Source: an uncultured Erysipelotrichaceae bacterium (GTDB lineage Bacteria > Bacillota_I > Bacilli_A > RF39 > UBA660). From it: 23,148 nucleotides of DNA. A model generated the notes under the pieces. It ran no database searches, was not told the DNA's origin, and saw nothing but the letters and a program-made list of their open reading frames with translations. Positions within the stretch are counted from its first letter, which is position 1. Every line of letters begins with the position of its first letter. Shown piece after piece: positions 6,638-15,385 of this stretch. The position numbers and the translations under genes are program-made. The stretch lies in contig CATOOY010000013.1 in NCBI GenBank assembly GCA_951801995.1, forward strand, positions 1 through 23,148, given 5' to 3'.

Positions 6638-8216
6638 ATTTTTCTAAATATTCTTTATAAGTGATTTGTTTATCTAAAATGGTTCCATCTTCTTTTATTT
6701 CAATGATACGATTCGCTAGTGTTTCTAACATTTCTTGATCATTTGTGGTAAAAACAATCGCATTTTCATATTTTTCTAGACCTTTATTTAAAGAAGTAAT
6801 AGATTCTATATCCAAATGGTCTGTGGGATCATCTAATAAAAGAACATTCCCTTTTTCTAGCATCATTTTTGATAACATAGATCTTACTTTCTCTCCACCT
6901 GATAAAACTGTAACTTTTTTTAGGGCTTCTTCTCCTGAAAATAGCATTCTACCTAAGAATCCTCTTACAAAGCTTTCTTCTTTATTTTCAGAATAATTAC
7001 GAAGCCATTCTGTTAGAGATTCCTCTTTTGTAAAATAGGCATCATGGTTTTTAGGAAAATAAGAGATAGTTGCTGTGGTACTTGTTTTTATTTTACCTTC
7101 TTGTGGTTCTATTTCACCTGCTAATACTTTAAAAAGTGCTGTTTTTGCTTGTTCATTTTCTCCAACAAGTGCTATTTTATCACCTTTGCGAATATGCAAG
7201 TTTACTTGTTTTAAGAGGGGTTTCCCTTCTACTTCTATGGATACTTTTTCTAGTTGAACGCCTTCTTTTCCAAGTGGCTTTTCTGACTCAAAAGATATAT
7301 AAGGATAACGTCTTGATGATGGTTTTATATCTTCTAATGTAATTTTTTCTAATAATTTTTTTCTAGATGTTGCTTGTTTAGATTTAGAAGCATTGGCTGA
7401 AAATCTACGAATAAAAGCTTGTAATTCTTCTATCTTTTCTTCTTTCTTTTTATTTGATTCTCTCATTTGCTTTTGTAAAAGTTCACTTGATTCATACCAA
7501 AAATCATAATTTCCTATAAATAGTGTTATTTTTTCATAATCTATATCTACCATATGTGTACAAACATGGTTTAAAAAATGACGATCATGGGATACTACTA
7601 GTACTGTATGCTTGAAATTTATCAAAAACTCTTCTAACCACATTTTACTTTTTATATCAAGTCCATTTGTTGGTTCATCTAGTAATAATATATCTGGATC
7701 ACCAAAAAGAGCTCGTGCTAGTAATACTTTTACTTTTTCTCTTTCTTTTAACTGTTTCATTTGTTTGGTATGTAAGTTTGTATCTAGTCCTAGACCTGAT
7801 AATAAAATAGCTGCGTTTGCTTCTGCTTCCCAACCGTTTTTCTTTAAAAATAAGTCTTCTAATTCTCCTACACGAATACCATCTTTTTCTGTAAAATCTT
7901 CTTTACTATACAGTTTTTCTTTTTCTTTCATAATAGAGTAGAGTTCTTCATCTCCTTCTATTACTACATCTAAAACTGTTTTATCATCATAAGCATTGTG
8001 ATTTTGTTTTAAAGTAGAGAGTCTTTCTCCTTTGGTTATGATTACTTCCCCATTTGTAGATTCTACTTCTTTTGATAATATTTTTAAAAAAGTAGATTTT
8101 CCTGCTCCATTTGCTCCAATTAATCCATAACAATTGTTTCCTTCAAATTTTATATTTACATTTTCAAATAATACTCTTTTTCCAAAACGCAAACCAATAT
8201 TTTGTGCTAGAATCAT
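6627..8216 (-). CDS. ABC-F family ATPase, YkpA/YbiT-like
   Basis: This 529-aa protein has two ATP-binding domains and no membrane segments, typical of ribosome-acting ABC-F proteins. Domain 1 has Walker A GANGAGKS (residues 34-41), Walker B ILLLDEPTNGLD and the switch VVSHDRHFL. The linker contains the family-typical RRFSANASKSKQATSRKK, the tip that reaches the tRNA site in ABC-F proteins. Domain 2 has signature LSGGEKVRSMLSK, but its Walker A is degenerate (GENEQAKTA), Walker B reads LLLDDPTDHLD with Asp for the catalytic Glu, and the switch His is lost (FTTNDQEML). The start at 8216 follows AGGAGG; an upstream TTG would add 19 residues crossing the -10 region. It is the first gene of an operon with ylmH. 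Confidence 0.92.
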   Translation of the reverse strand: MILAQNIGLRFGKRVLFENVNIKFEGNNCYGLIGANGAGKSTFLKILSKEVESTNGEVIITKGERLSTLKQNHNAYDDKTVLDVVIEGDEELYSIMKEKEKLYSKEDFTEKDGIRVGELEDLFLKKNGWEAEANAAILLSGLGLDTNLHTKQMKQLKEREKVKVLLARALFGDPDILLLDEPTNGLDIKSKMWLEEFLINFKHTVLVVSHDRHFLNHVCTHMVDIDYEKITLFIGNYDFWYESSELLQKQMRESNKKKEEKIEELQAFIRRFSANASKSKQATSRKKLLEKITLEDIKPSSRRYPYISFESEKPLGKEGVQLEKVSIEVEGKPLLKQVNLHIRKGDKIALVGENEQAKTALFKVLAGEIEPQEGKIKTSTTATISYFPKNHDAYFTKEESLTEWLRNYSENKEESFVRGFLGRMLFSGEEALKKVTVLSGGEKVRSMLSKMMLEKGNVLLLDDPTDHLDIESITSLNKGLEKYENAIVFTTNDQEMLETLANRIIEIKEDGTILDKQITYKEYLEKYGQ

Positions 8217-8240
8217 AAGTACTCCTCCTTTAGCTTTACT

Positions 8241-8269
8241 ATCATAACATACTTTTTTTATTCCTACAA
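8241..8269 (-). promoter_or_regulatory. Promoter of the ABC-F/ylmH operon
   Basis: On the minus strand TTGTAG (8264-8269) and TATGAT (8241-8246) are 17 bases apart. The -10 is extended (TGTTATGAT). Transcription would start about 20 bases upstream of the ATG at 8216, which supports that start choice. Confidence 0.65.
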
Positions 8270-8370
8270 GCAATGTTCATATTTTGTATTTAATTTTCTC
8301 TTATTTTTTCTTCTCACTTATTTATATGTATATTTTTTGTTTTCTTGTACCATTATAAAATGGTGATAAA

Positions 8371-9831
8371 ATGAAAAATAAATCTATTTGGGACGAAGAA
8401 AAATATCTACATAATTTTGATAAACCATTTGATACAGATACTTTTGATATCCTTATTATTGGTGGTGGTATGGCTGGATTACATAGTGCTTATTTTTTAA
8501 AAGATAGTAAAAAAAAGATTGCTTTGATTGATAAAGGAAAATTAGCTTCTGGTGTTACTTCTAAAACAACTGGTAAAATTACTTATTTACAGGATCTTGT
8601 TTATCAAAATCTTGAAAAAATGTATGACAAAAATATAAGTTATACTTATTATAGATCACAAAAAAAGGCTATTTCTCTTTTACTATCTATTATACAAAAG
8701 CAGAAGATAGATTGTGATTTACAAAAGGTAATTTCTTATACTTTTTCGAATGAAAAACCTTTAGAAAAAGAATTCGAAAGGGAAAGAGATTTATTAAAGG
8801 AATTTGATTCTAAAATAGATACTTTAAAAAAATTTCCTTTATCTATCCCCTATTTATATAGTATATCTGCTGGTGATACTTATGTTTTTCATCCTTTAAA
8901 ATATTTATATAAACTTATTGATATATTAAAAGAAAAGATATTTTTTTATGAAAATGTGACAGCACATTCTATTCGAAAAAAGGAAGATTTGTTTTGGGTA
9001 GAGACTAGTAAAGGTATTTTAAAAGCTAAAAAAATTATTATAACTACTCATTATCCTTTTTTCATTATTCCTGGCTTTATTCCTCTTAAAACACATATTG
9101 AAAATGGTTATGCACTTGCAATAAAGGAAAAAAACCAAAACTTTAGTGCTATTTCTTATAAAAAAAATATTAAATCTTTTCGTTTTCAAAAGGACTTTCT
9201 AATTTATGGTGGACATTCTCATTCGTTTAGTAAAAGTTATGATATCGAAAAAGAAAAAGATGCTTTTTTAGATTCATTTCATTCTTTTTCGGAAAAAAAG
9301 ATTGAATATTTATGGGATACACACGATATTATGACTGATGATTTTATGCCTTTTGCAGGAGAAATTCAACCTAACTTATATATTGCGACTGGATTTAATA
9401 AATGGGGTATGACCAATAGTGTTATATCTGCTAAAATTATTGTAGATAGTATTTTGAATGCTAAAAATGATTTTCAATATTTATTTGATCCTAAAAGACA
9501 TTATAATTTAAGGAGAAGTCTTTCTTTCACTTCTAATCTTTGTAAAACAGGAAAAACTTATATTTGTACAAAGTTAGATAGATATAAGAAAAGTGTAGGA
9601 TGTGCGAATGTTGTAAAAGAAAATGGTGTTTGGTATGGGATTTATAAAGATGAAAAAGGAATAGAACATAAGGTTTATAATAAATGCCCTCATATGGGGT
9701 GCAGTCTTACTTTTAATCATTTTGATAAGACTTGGGATTGCCCCTGTCATGGTTCTCGTTTTGGGATAGATGGAGATTTAGTGGAAGGACCTAGTACTTA
9801 TTCTATTGCAGTCAAAAAAAATACCAATTAG
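8371..9831 (+). CDS. FAD-dependent oxidoreductase with C-terminal Rieske [2Fe-2S] domain
   Basis: This 486-aa protein joins a DAO-type flavin oxidoreductase to a Rieske domain, the YhfW-like arrangement. The FAD-binding Rossmann motif is IIGGGMAGLHSAYFL, near residue 30, followed by SGVTSKTTGKIT. The later FMPFAGEIQPNLYIATGFNKWG segment is the conserved second flavin contact. The Rieske domain has Cys439-Pro-His441 and Cys457-Pro-Cys-His460 as cluster ligands. Cys444 and Cys459 occupy the disulfide positions found in high-potential Rieske proteins. No signal peptide is seen, so it is probably cytosolic. The substrate is unknown. It is transcribed divergently from the ABC-F gene, starts at an ATG behind GGTGAT, and ends in a shared convergent terminator. 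Confidence 0.88.
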   Translation: MKNKSIWDEEKYLHNFDKPFDTDTFDILIIGGGMAGLHSAYFLKDSKKKIALIDKGKLASGVTSKTTGKITYLQDLVYQNLEKMYDKNISYTYYRSQKKAISLLLSIIQKQKIDCDLQKVISYTFSNEKPLEKEFERERDLLKEFDSKIDTLKKFPLSIPYLYSISAGDTYVFHPLKYLYKLIDILKEKIFFYENVTAHSIRKKEDLFWVETSKGILKAKKIIITTHYPFFIIPGFIPLKTHIENGYALAIKEKNQNFSAISYKKNIKSFRFQKDFLIYGGHSHSFSKSYDIEKEKDAFLDSFHSFSEKKIEYLWDTHDIMTDDFMPFAGEIQPNLYIATGFNKWGMTNSVISAKIIVDSILNAKNDFQYLFDPKRHYNLRRSLSFTSNLCKTGKTYICTKLDRYKKSVGCANVVKENGVWYGIYKDEKGIEHKVYNKCPHMGCSLTFNHFDKTWDCPCHGSRFGIDGDLVEGPSTYSIAVKKNTN

Positions 9832-9842
9832 GCATTTTTTTA
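9816..9842. terminator. Bidirectional terminator between oxidoreductase and pilin-like gene
   Basis: AAAAAATACC pairs with GGCATTTTTT around AATTA, with one A/C mismatch. Runs of A and T on the two flanks would allow termination in either direction. The stop codon of the oxidoreductase lies in the hairpin and the pilin-like gene ends at 9848. Confidence 0.6.
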
Positions 9843-9847
9843 TTATC

Positions 9848-10906
9848 CTATCCATTCCACTCTACAGAAGTGGCTCCCCATGGACTACCAGATATACTTC
9901 CCTCTTTCTTATTTACAATTACTTTCATACCATCTTGATTCCATTCAAATGCATTTTCAGCTATATATGTTACACTTTTTGGAATTTCTATATTTTGAAG
10001 TTGGTTTTCTGAAAAGGCATAATTTGATATATATTCTACACCATCAGGTATTATTACATTTGTGAGTTGATTTTCTGCAAAAGCAAATTCCCCTATATGT
10101 GTTACACTAAATGGTATTGTAATGGTTTTTAGTTGGTTCACTGCAAAAGCAGATTCCCCTATATTTCTTATACTTGCCTGTATTTCTACACTTTGAAGTT
10201 GATTTCCTATAAAGGCAGAACTCCCTAAAGATGTTACACTTTTTGGAATTTTTATACTTGTTAGCTGGTTTTCTTCAAAAGCATTGTCTCCTATAATGGT
10301 TATTGTATTTGGAATTGTCACCTGTTTTAATCCCTTCCCTGCAAAGGCATTTGAACCTATTTCTGTGATTTCTGTCCCATCTATACTATTTGGAATCACT
10401 ATATTTTGATTTGTACAAGTATATTCTATTATTTTTGTTTTTTTGTTTGATGTATGGCTTGTATCTACTCCTACCATAAAGCAAGATTCTGGTACATTTT
10501 CTGGAGAATCATCTTCTATACCACACTTTCCTTCAATATAATCTATTATAGTAACCTTTTCTTCTTCTTTTCCTTTTAATGCACACCATTTTCCATTATG
10601 AATAGCTAGTTCTATCTTTCCTTTTTCATCTAGTATTACATTTCCTCCTAATGGTTTTGTTCCTGATATTTTTAATTTTGTATCATTTGGAAATGTAAAT
10701 ATCTCATTTATATTACTACTATCTAAAGAGGTTTCTGTATAATATAGTTTTGCTGCATCTATTATTCCATATGCCGAATCTTCAAATGCTCCTTTTCTTG
10801 CTTTTTCTACCACATTTAATATAATTGGCACACTTATAAGTGCAATTACTGCTAGTATTACTATAACTGCAAGTAGCTCTATTAGAGTAAATCCTTTTTT
10901 CTTCAT
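9848..10906 (-). CDS. Prepilin-like protein with BspA-type leucine-rich repeats
   Basis: The 352-aa product begins with a type IV prepilin signal: a short basic leader, Gly5-Phe6 cleavage site, Glu10 at mature position 5, and a hydrophobic helix (FTLIELLAVIVILAVIALIS) that anchors the precursor and packs the pilus core. Residues 35-135 resemble a pseudopilin head. Residues 193-324 are six 22-residue repeats of the LRR_5/BspA type, with consensus I-P-x-S-V-T-x-I-G-x-x-A-F-x-x-N-Q-L. The C-terminus ends in GSPWGATSVEWNG. It is probably displayed at the cell surface, where BspA-like repeats commonly mediate adhesion. No prepilin peptidase, assembly ATPase or other pilus gene lies in the window. 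A GGAG ribosome-binding site precedes the ATG. Confidence 0.88.
   Translation of the reverse strand: MKKKGFTLIELLAVIVILAVIALISVPIILNVVEKARKGAFEDSAYGIIDAAKLYYTETSLDSSNINEIFTFPNDTKLKISGTKPLGGNVILDEKGKIELAIHNGKWCALKGKEEEKVTIIDYIEGKCGIEDDSPENVPESCFMVGVDTSHTSNKKTKIIEYTCTNQNIVIPNSIDGTEITEIGSNAFAGKGLKQVTIPNTITIIGDNAFEENQLTSIKIPKSVTSLGSSAFIGNQLQSVEIQASIRNIGESAFAVNQLKTITIPFSVTHIGEFAFAENQLTNVIIPDGVEYISNYAFSENQLQNIEIPKSVTYIAENAFEWNQDGMKVIVNKKEGSISGSPWGATSVEWNG
9935..10330 (-). repeat. Six tandem 66-bp leucine-rich repeat units
   Basis: Codons 193-324 of the pilin-like gene form six units of exactly 22 codons. Each ends in an Asn-Gln pair (ENQ, GNQ, VNQ or WNQ) and contains an AF pair. The constant unit length points to expansion by unequal recombination, so copy number may vary between strains. 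Confidence 0.85.
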
Positions 10907-11021
10907 AAATATTCTCCTTACTTCTATTTTTTTATATGTTATTATGTATTTAGTGTATCATATTTATTATTTTTTAGCTAGCTATTTCATCTTTTATTAT
11001 TCAATCTTACTTTTTTATTTA

Positions 11022-11050
11022 CCAAAAAACGATGATTTACATTGTTTTTA
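11022..11050 (-). terminator. Weak intrinsic terminator after smc
   Basis: Just past the smc stop on the minus strand, AAAAACAATG pairs with CATCGTTTTT (one A/C mismatch) and a T-run follows. The remaining bases up to the pilin-like ATG at 10906 hold no gene that I can support. They presumably contain that gene's promoter, which I cannot place with confidence. Confidence 0.45.
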
Positions 11051-11053
11051 CAC

Positions 11054-14002
11054 CTATTTTTTGTTTAAATCTTCTAATCTTACACTTACTAGTTTACTTA
11101 CTCCTGATTCTTGCATTGTAATTCCATAAAGTACATCTGCAAATTCCATTGTTTTCTTTTTATGGGTAATTAATATAAATTGTGTTTTTTCTTTTAAATT
11201 TTGTAAATATTCTCCAAAAGATTCTACATTTGCTTCATCTAAGGCTGCTTCTACTTCATCTAAAATACAAAATGGAACGGGTCTTGATTTTAAGATTGCA
11301 AATAATAAACTAATTGCTGTAAATGTTTTTTCTCCTCCTGATAATAAGGAAATACTTTTTAGGCTTTTACCAGGGGGAGATGCTTCTATTTCTACTCCTG
11401 TTTCTAAGATGTTTTCTGGATCTGTTAGAGTAAGTCTTGCATACCCTCCTTTGAATAATTCTTTGAATGTTTGTTCAAAGTTTTCAGAAATTATCTTGAA
11501 TGTTTCTTCAAAGTCATGTGTCATTACTTCATCCATCTCTTTGATAATATCTAAAAGTGTACTTTCTGCTTCTACTAAGTCTTCTCTTTGACTTATTAAA
11601 AATTCATATCTTTCTGCTACTTTATCATACTCTTCTATTGCTTCTATATTTACAGATCCTATTTCTTTTATTTCTCTTTTTAAAATAGATAATCTTTGTC
11701 TTGCTTCTTCTTCTTTTATAGAAAGTTTATATTTTAAGTGGGCATTTTCATAAGTCATACTATATTCTTCTGTTAAATAGTTTAGTAAATTATCCAATTT
11801 TACATCGATTCTATTTACTTCTATTTCTAGGTTTGTTAATTCTTTGCTTTTTTCTTTAAATAAGCTATTTTCTTTCTTTCTTTCTAATTCATATATTTCT
11901 AAGTTTTCTTCTAAGTCTTCTTTTTCACGCATTCTATTTTGTAATTCATTTTCTATTTTTACTTTTTCTTTTTCTGTTTCATAGAATTTTTCTATGATTT
12001 CTTCTTCTTCTTTTTGTAATGTTTTTTCTAAAATATGTTTGGTTCCTGAAAGTTCATTTTGTATCTTTTCTAAGGAAGTTGTTAATAGTTCTTTTTGGGC
12101 TTCTTTATTTTTTATTGTTTCTTCTTTTCCAATATATTCTTTATTTACTAAATAAAGTTTGTCTTCTATTTTCTTTATTTCTGCATCTATCCCATTTATT
12201 GTATCTTCTATTTCACTTATTTCTTTTATAACCTTTTGTCTTTCTTTCAACTCTTTTTCTAAAATAAATTTGTTTTCTATAATACTTTCTCTTTTTTGCT
12301 TTCCACCTGTCATAGATCCACCTGTGTGAATTAATTCTCCATCTAATGTCACTATTTTATAACGATGATAAGTTTGTGAAGCTATTTGGATAGCGGCCTT
12401 CATATTTTCAGCTACTATTACATTTCCTAGTTGATTTTCTATAATACTTTGATATTTTTTATCAAATGCGACTAGGTTGCTTGCTATCCCTATATATCCC
12501 TCTATATTTTGGAAAGTATTTTCTGTATTTGTATCTATTTTCTTTGATTTTATCACAGAAAGTGGAAAAAAGGTAGCTCTTCCTACATCTTTTCTTTTTA
12601 AATAATTTATTGCTTCTTGGGCACATTTTTCATCTTCTACTACAATATTAGATGCCATATATCCTAAGGATGTTGATATTGCTGTACTATATTTTTCTTC
12701 TACTTCAAATAAAGAACCAATTATATTGTGTATACCTTTTAATTCTTTATTTTCTAATACCTTTTTTACAGCATAAGGAAGGGAGGATAAGGAATCTATA
12801 CTTTCTCTTCTTGCTTCTATTTTGGTTGTTAGTGTTTCTCTTAACCTTATTTTATTTGTTAGAAATATATTTTGCTTTTCTCTTTTTTCTTTTTCTTTTG
12901 TATATTCTATTTCTAAAGTATCTTTTTTTCTTTTTATTTCTTCTTTTTCTTTGGTTTGGGTTTCTATTTCTAAGACCAGTGCTGTTATCTGATTTCCTGT
13001 TTTTAAAGCATCTTCTTTTAAATCTACTAAAGCTGTATGTAATTTTTGATCTTCTACTTCATATTTTTTTCTTTCTAATAAAATCTGTTTTTGACTATTC
13101 ATTTTTTCTACTAAGGAAGTAATTTGTAATAGTTCTTTTTGGGTTTCATTTATTTGAAAAGATAAAGAGGCTATTTTGTTTTTAAAATCAATGATTTTGG
13201 CTTCTCCTTTATTGGTGCTAGAATTTAGGGATAAAATTTCTTCATTTAGAGTATCTATTCTTTTTTTGTTTGCTTCATATATATCATATATATGAGCGAT
13301 ATCATGTACTAGTAATGATATATCTATATTTTTTAAATCTTCATATTTTTTTTCATATAATAGCGCTTTTTCTTTTTGTCTTTTTAAAGGTTCTATTCTT
13401 TCTTCTAGTTCATTTATGATATCATTTACACGATTCATGTTATCGTGTGTTCTTTCTAATTTTCGAAAGGCATCTTCTTTTCTTTTCTTATATTTTAAAA
13501 CACTTGCTGCTTCTTCAAATATTATTCTTCTATCTGCTGGTTTAGAAAGTAATATTTCATCTATTTTTCCTTGTGAAATAATATTAAAGCTCTCTTTTGC
13601 CATTCCACTATCTAGAAGTAAATCTACAATATCTTTTAATCTACATTTTTCATTATTGATAAAATATTCGTTGCTTCCATCTTTATATACTCTTCTTTTT
13701 AGGGCTACTTCTCTGAAGGAAACAGGAAGATACTGGTCTATGTTGTCAAATACGAGTGTAACAGAGGCAACATTTTGATGTTTTCTTGTTTTGCTTCCTT
13801 GGAAAATGACATCTGTCATATTTCCATCGCCACGAAGAGATTTTACAGATTGTTCTCCTAGTACCCAACGTACTGCATCTACTACATTGCTTTTCCCACT
13901 TCCGTTTGGACCTACTATTCCTGTAATTCCTGTACCAAGTTCTATAGATATTTTATCTGCAAAGGACTTGAATCCTTGCGCTCTTATTTCTTTTAAGTAC
14001 AT
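11054..14002 (-). CDS. smc: Chromosome segregation protein SMC
   Basis: ATPase of the bacterial condensin that, with ScpA and ScpB, compacts and segregates the chromosome. The 982-aa protein has the N-terminal head with Walker A GPNGSGKS (residues 31-38), a first coiled coil, the hinge domain in the middle (YAVKKVLENKELKGIHNIIGS through the TFFPLSVI and SMTGG segments), a second coiled coil, and the C-terminal head with signature LLSGGEKTFTAISLLFA and Walker B PFCILDEVEAALDEAN. It is shorter than the roughly 1180 residues common in Firmicutes and matches the Mollicutes length, the difference lying in the coiled coils. An AGGAGTGG ribosome-binding site precedes the ATG. The common neighbours rnc and ftsY are not present here. 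Confidence 0.97.
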   Translation of the reverse strand: MYLKEIRAQGFKSFADKISIELGTGITGIVGPNGSGKSNVVDAVRWVLGEQSVKSLRGDGNMTDVIFQGSKTRKHQNVASVTLVFDNIDQYLPVSFREVALKRRVYKDGSNEYFINNEKCRLKDIVDLLLDSGMAKESFNIISQGKIDEILLSKPADRRIIFEEAASVLKYKKRKEDAFRKLERTHDNMNRVNDIINELEERIEPLKRQKEKALLYEKKYEDLKNIDISLLVHDIAHIYDIYEANKKRIDTLNEEILSLNSSTNKGEAKIIDFKNKIASLSFQINETQKELLQITSLVEKMNSQKQILLERKKYEVEDQKLHTALVDLKEDALKTGNQITALVLEIETQTKEKEEIKRKKDTLEIEYTKEKEKREKQNIFLTNKIRLRETLTTKIEARRESIDSLSSLPYAVKKVLENKELKGIHNIIGSLFEVEEKYSTAISTSLGYMASNIVVEDEKCAQEAINYLKRKDVGRATFFPLSVIKSKKIDTNTENTFQNIEGYIGIASNLVAFDKKYQSIIENQLGNVIVAENMKAAIQIASQTYHRYKIVTLDGELIHTGGSMTGGKQKRESIIENKFILEKELKERQKVIKEISEIEDTINGIDAEIKKIEDKLYLVNKEYIGKEETIKNKEAQKELLTTSLEKIQNELSGTKHILEKTLQKEEEEIIEKFYETEKEKVKIENELQNRMREKEDLEENLEIYELERKKENSLFKEKSKELTNLEIEVNRIDVKLDNLLNYLTEEYSMTYENAHLKYKLSIKEEEARQRLSILKREIKEIGSVNIEAIEEYDKVAERYEFLISQREDLVEAESTLLDIIKEMDEVMTHDFEETFKIISENFEQTFKELFKGGYARLTLTDPENILETGVEIEASPPGKSLKSISLLSGGEKTFTAISLLFAILKSRPVPFCILDEVEAALDEANVESFGEYLQNLKEKTQFILITHKKKTMEFADVLYGITMQESGVSKLVSVRLEDLNKK

Positions 14003-14049
14003 TTCACCACTCCTAGAATTTTTTCTTTAAAAAAAGGATACATGATCCA

Positions 14050-14358
14050 TTATTTTGCTTTTGCTTCATTTATTTTATTTTGGGTTTGTTGGGCTATATA
14101 TAAATCTTTATTTTCTTCTAAAATAGCAAAGGCAAGTAGATTATCTGCTTTTATCATACCATCTTTTGAGGTATAAATACTTTGATACCCATAAGGTGTT
14201 TGATATAGTTTTCCTTCTCCTACTTTTTTTACTTCTAATGTGTCTTTTTTCCTTTGATAGATATCTTGATATAGGTTTCCCTCTTTTACTTCTGATATTA
14301 ATGTAAAATCAGATTTTAATAATCTATAATCTTGTAGGGAAAAGTTTGTCTTTGTTTC
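14050..14358 (-). pseudogene. In-frame continuation of the split membrane-anchored protein
   Basis: After the TAA at 14359-14361 the same frame stays open for 102 codons to a TAA at 14050. It begins ETKTNFSLQDYRLLKSD and includes GKLYQTPYGYQSIYTSKDG and a polar C-terminus. There is no nearby ATG or ribosome-binding site at its beginning, and no other gene fits here. The unbroken frame and continuous composition suggest the ancestral gene spanned 14050-14808 (252 codons) and was cut by one nonsense change. The function is unknown. Confidence 0.65.
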
Positions 14359-14808
14359 TTATCCCATTATATTTTCTATTGCTTCTTTTTTATTTTCTTC
14401 TTGTACCTCTTGTAAAATGACTTTATCTAAAAGTTCTTTTGGAGAATCATATAGGTTTCCATCAAATGAAACCCATTTAAAAATGCCATCTTCATTTATG
14501 GCAAGATAGCCATTTTGTCCTGGAGTAATTACAGCAAGGTTTTCTTCACAAATTGTAGTTGCTGCTTTTTGATAGAATTGATAAATAGAATTTAAGGTTC
14601 CGTCTTGATTTTCATACTTATATTTTGCATATAATTCTTGTCCTTTTTTTTCTAGTGATTCTACAGCTTTCTTTTCTTTTTGCTTTTTTGTAACTCCTAC
14701 TACAGTAAAAGAACAAGTTGTTATAGCTGTGACAGCACCTGCTATAGTACTCCATAATATTATTTTTTTCATTTCTTTTTTTATATTATTTTTGGGATTC
14801 TCCTCCAT
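14359..14808 (-). CDS. Membrane-anchored protein of unknown function (N-terminal part)
   Basis: This 149-aa product has a short charged N-terminus, one membrane segment at about residues 14-38 (IILWSTIAGAVTAITTCSFT) and a soluble, probably extracytoplasmic part. That part contains YAKYKYENQDGTLNSIYQFY, a Cys, and NGYLAINEDGIFKWVSFDG. A strong GAGGAGGAG ribosome-binding site precedes the ATG. The frame ends in GGA-TAA but continues open for another 102 codons, so this is probably the first part of a 252-codon gene. I recognise no family. It lies between the 174-aa gene and smc in a run of minus-strand genes. The N-terminus would also suit an assembly or secretion accessory protein, but this is only a guess. 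Confidence 0.65.
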   Translation of the reverse strand: MEENPKNNIKKEMKKIILWSTIAGAVTAITTCSFTVVGVTKKQKEKKAVESLEKKGQELYAKYKYENQDGTLNSIYQFYQKAATTICEENLAVITPGQNGYLAINEDGIFKWVSFDGNLYDSPKELLDKVILQEVQEENKKEAIENIMG

Positions 14809-14860
14809 CGTTACTCCTCCTCATTATTAATGATAACAAAAAAAAAAGTATGAAACAAGT

Positions 14861-15385
14861 CTATTTTTCTAAAAACTCTGTAATTTTATCTAAAAATAAA
14901 TTTATTTCATCTATTCCAAAATAAAAATAACTTTTATACCAAGGTACTTTGTTACTTTGTATGTAGAAAAAGGTATATTTTCCTTCTTGTTGTCTATTTA
15001 TTTCCCCTTTATATCTTTGACACTTTTCTAAGAAATTTTGCTTTTCTTCTTTCTCTAAAATTCCATAAAAACATATTTCTTTTTTGGTGATAGAAAAAGC
15101 ATCTTTCCATATGTAAGGTATATACTTCTCTATATTATTTATATTACATAGAAGATAGTCTACTTTGTTTTTATGATATACCTTTTTTAACTTTTTTATT
15201 TGAACTGTTTTTTGGTGATTTTCTTTTTCTTGTGTATTTTTGGTTTCTGTTTTTATACTTTCTAGTAAATCACATTTATAGATTTTTTCATTTTGATAAA
15301 TTGCTTTTTTTATTTGTTGTTCTTCTATGTTTATGCCAAGAACAATTCCTTTTATTTTTTTTATTTTATTTGTTAGATTTTTCAT
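14861..15385 (-). CDS. Conserved-looking hypothetical protein
   Basis: The 174-aa protein is not one I recognise. It has a basic N-terminus (KNLTNKIKKIKGIVLGINIEE), a Lys-rich middle, a YLLCNINNIEKYIPYIW segment and a C-terminal GIDEINLFLDKITEF. The alternation of beta-like and helical stretches could suggest a degenerate nucleotide- or SAM-binding fold, but no diagnostic motif is present. It has no membrane segment. Its start overlaps the end of tcdA by 20 bases, so the two are probably translated together and it may act in tRNA modification. That link is inferred from position only. Confidence 0.7.
   Translation of the reverse strand: MKNLTNKIKKIKGIVLGINIEEQQIKKAIYQNEKIYKCDLLESIKTETKNTQEKENHQKTVQIKKLKKVYHKNKVDYLLCNINNIEKYIPYIWKDAFSITKKEICFYGILEKEEKQNFLEKCQRYKGEINRQQEGKYTFFYIQSNKVPWYKSYFYFGIDEINLFLDKITEFLEK

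Noticed and set aside
12652..13122. 156-aa plus-strand frame opposite smc
   Set aside because: Low-complexity Leu/Phe-rich antisense shadow of the Lys/Glu-rich coiled coil; no ribosome-binding site.
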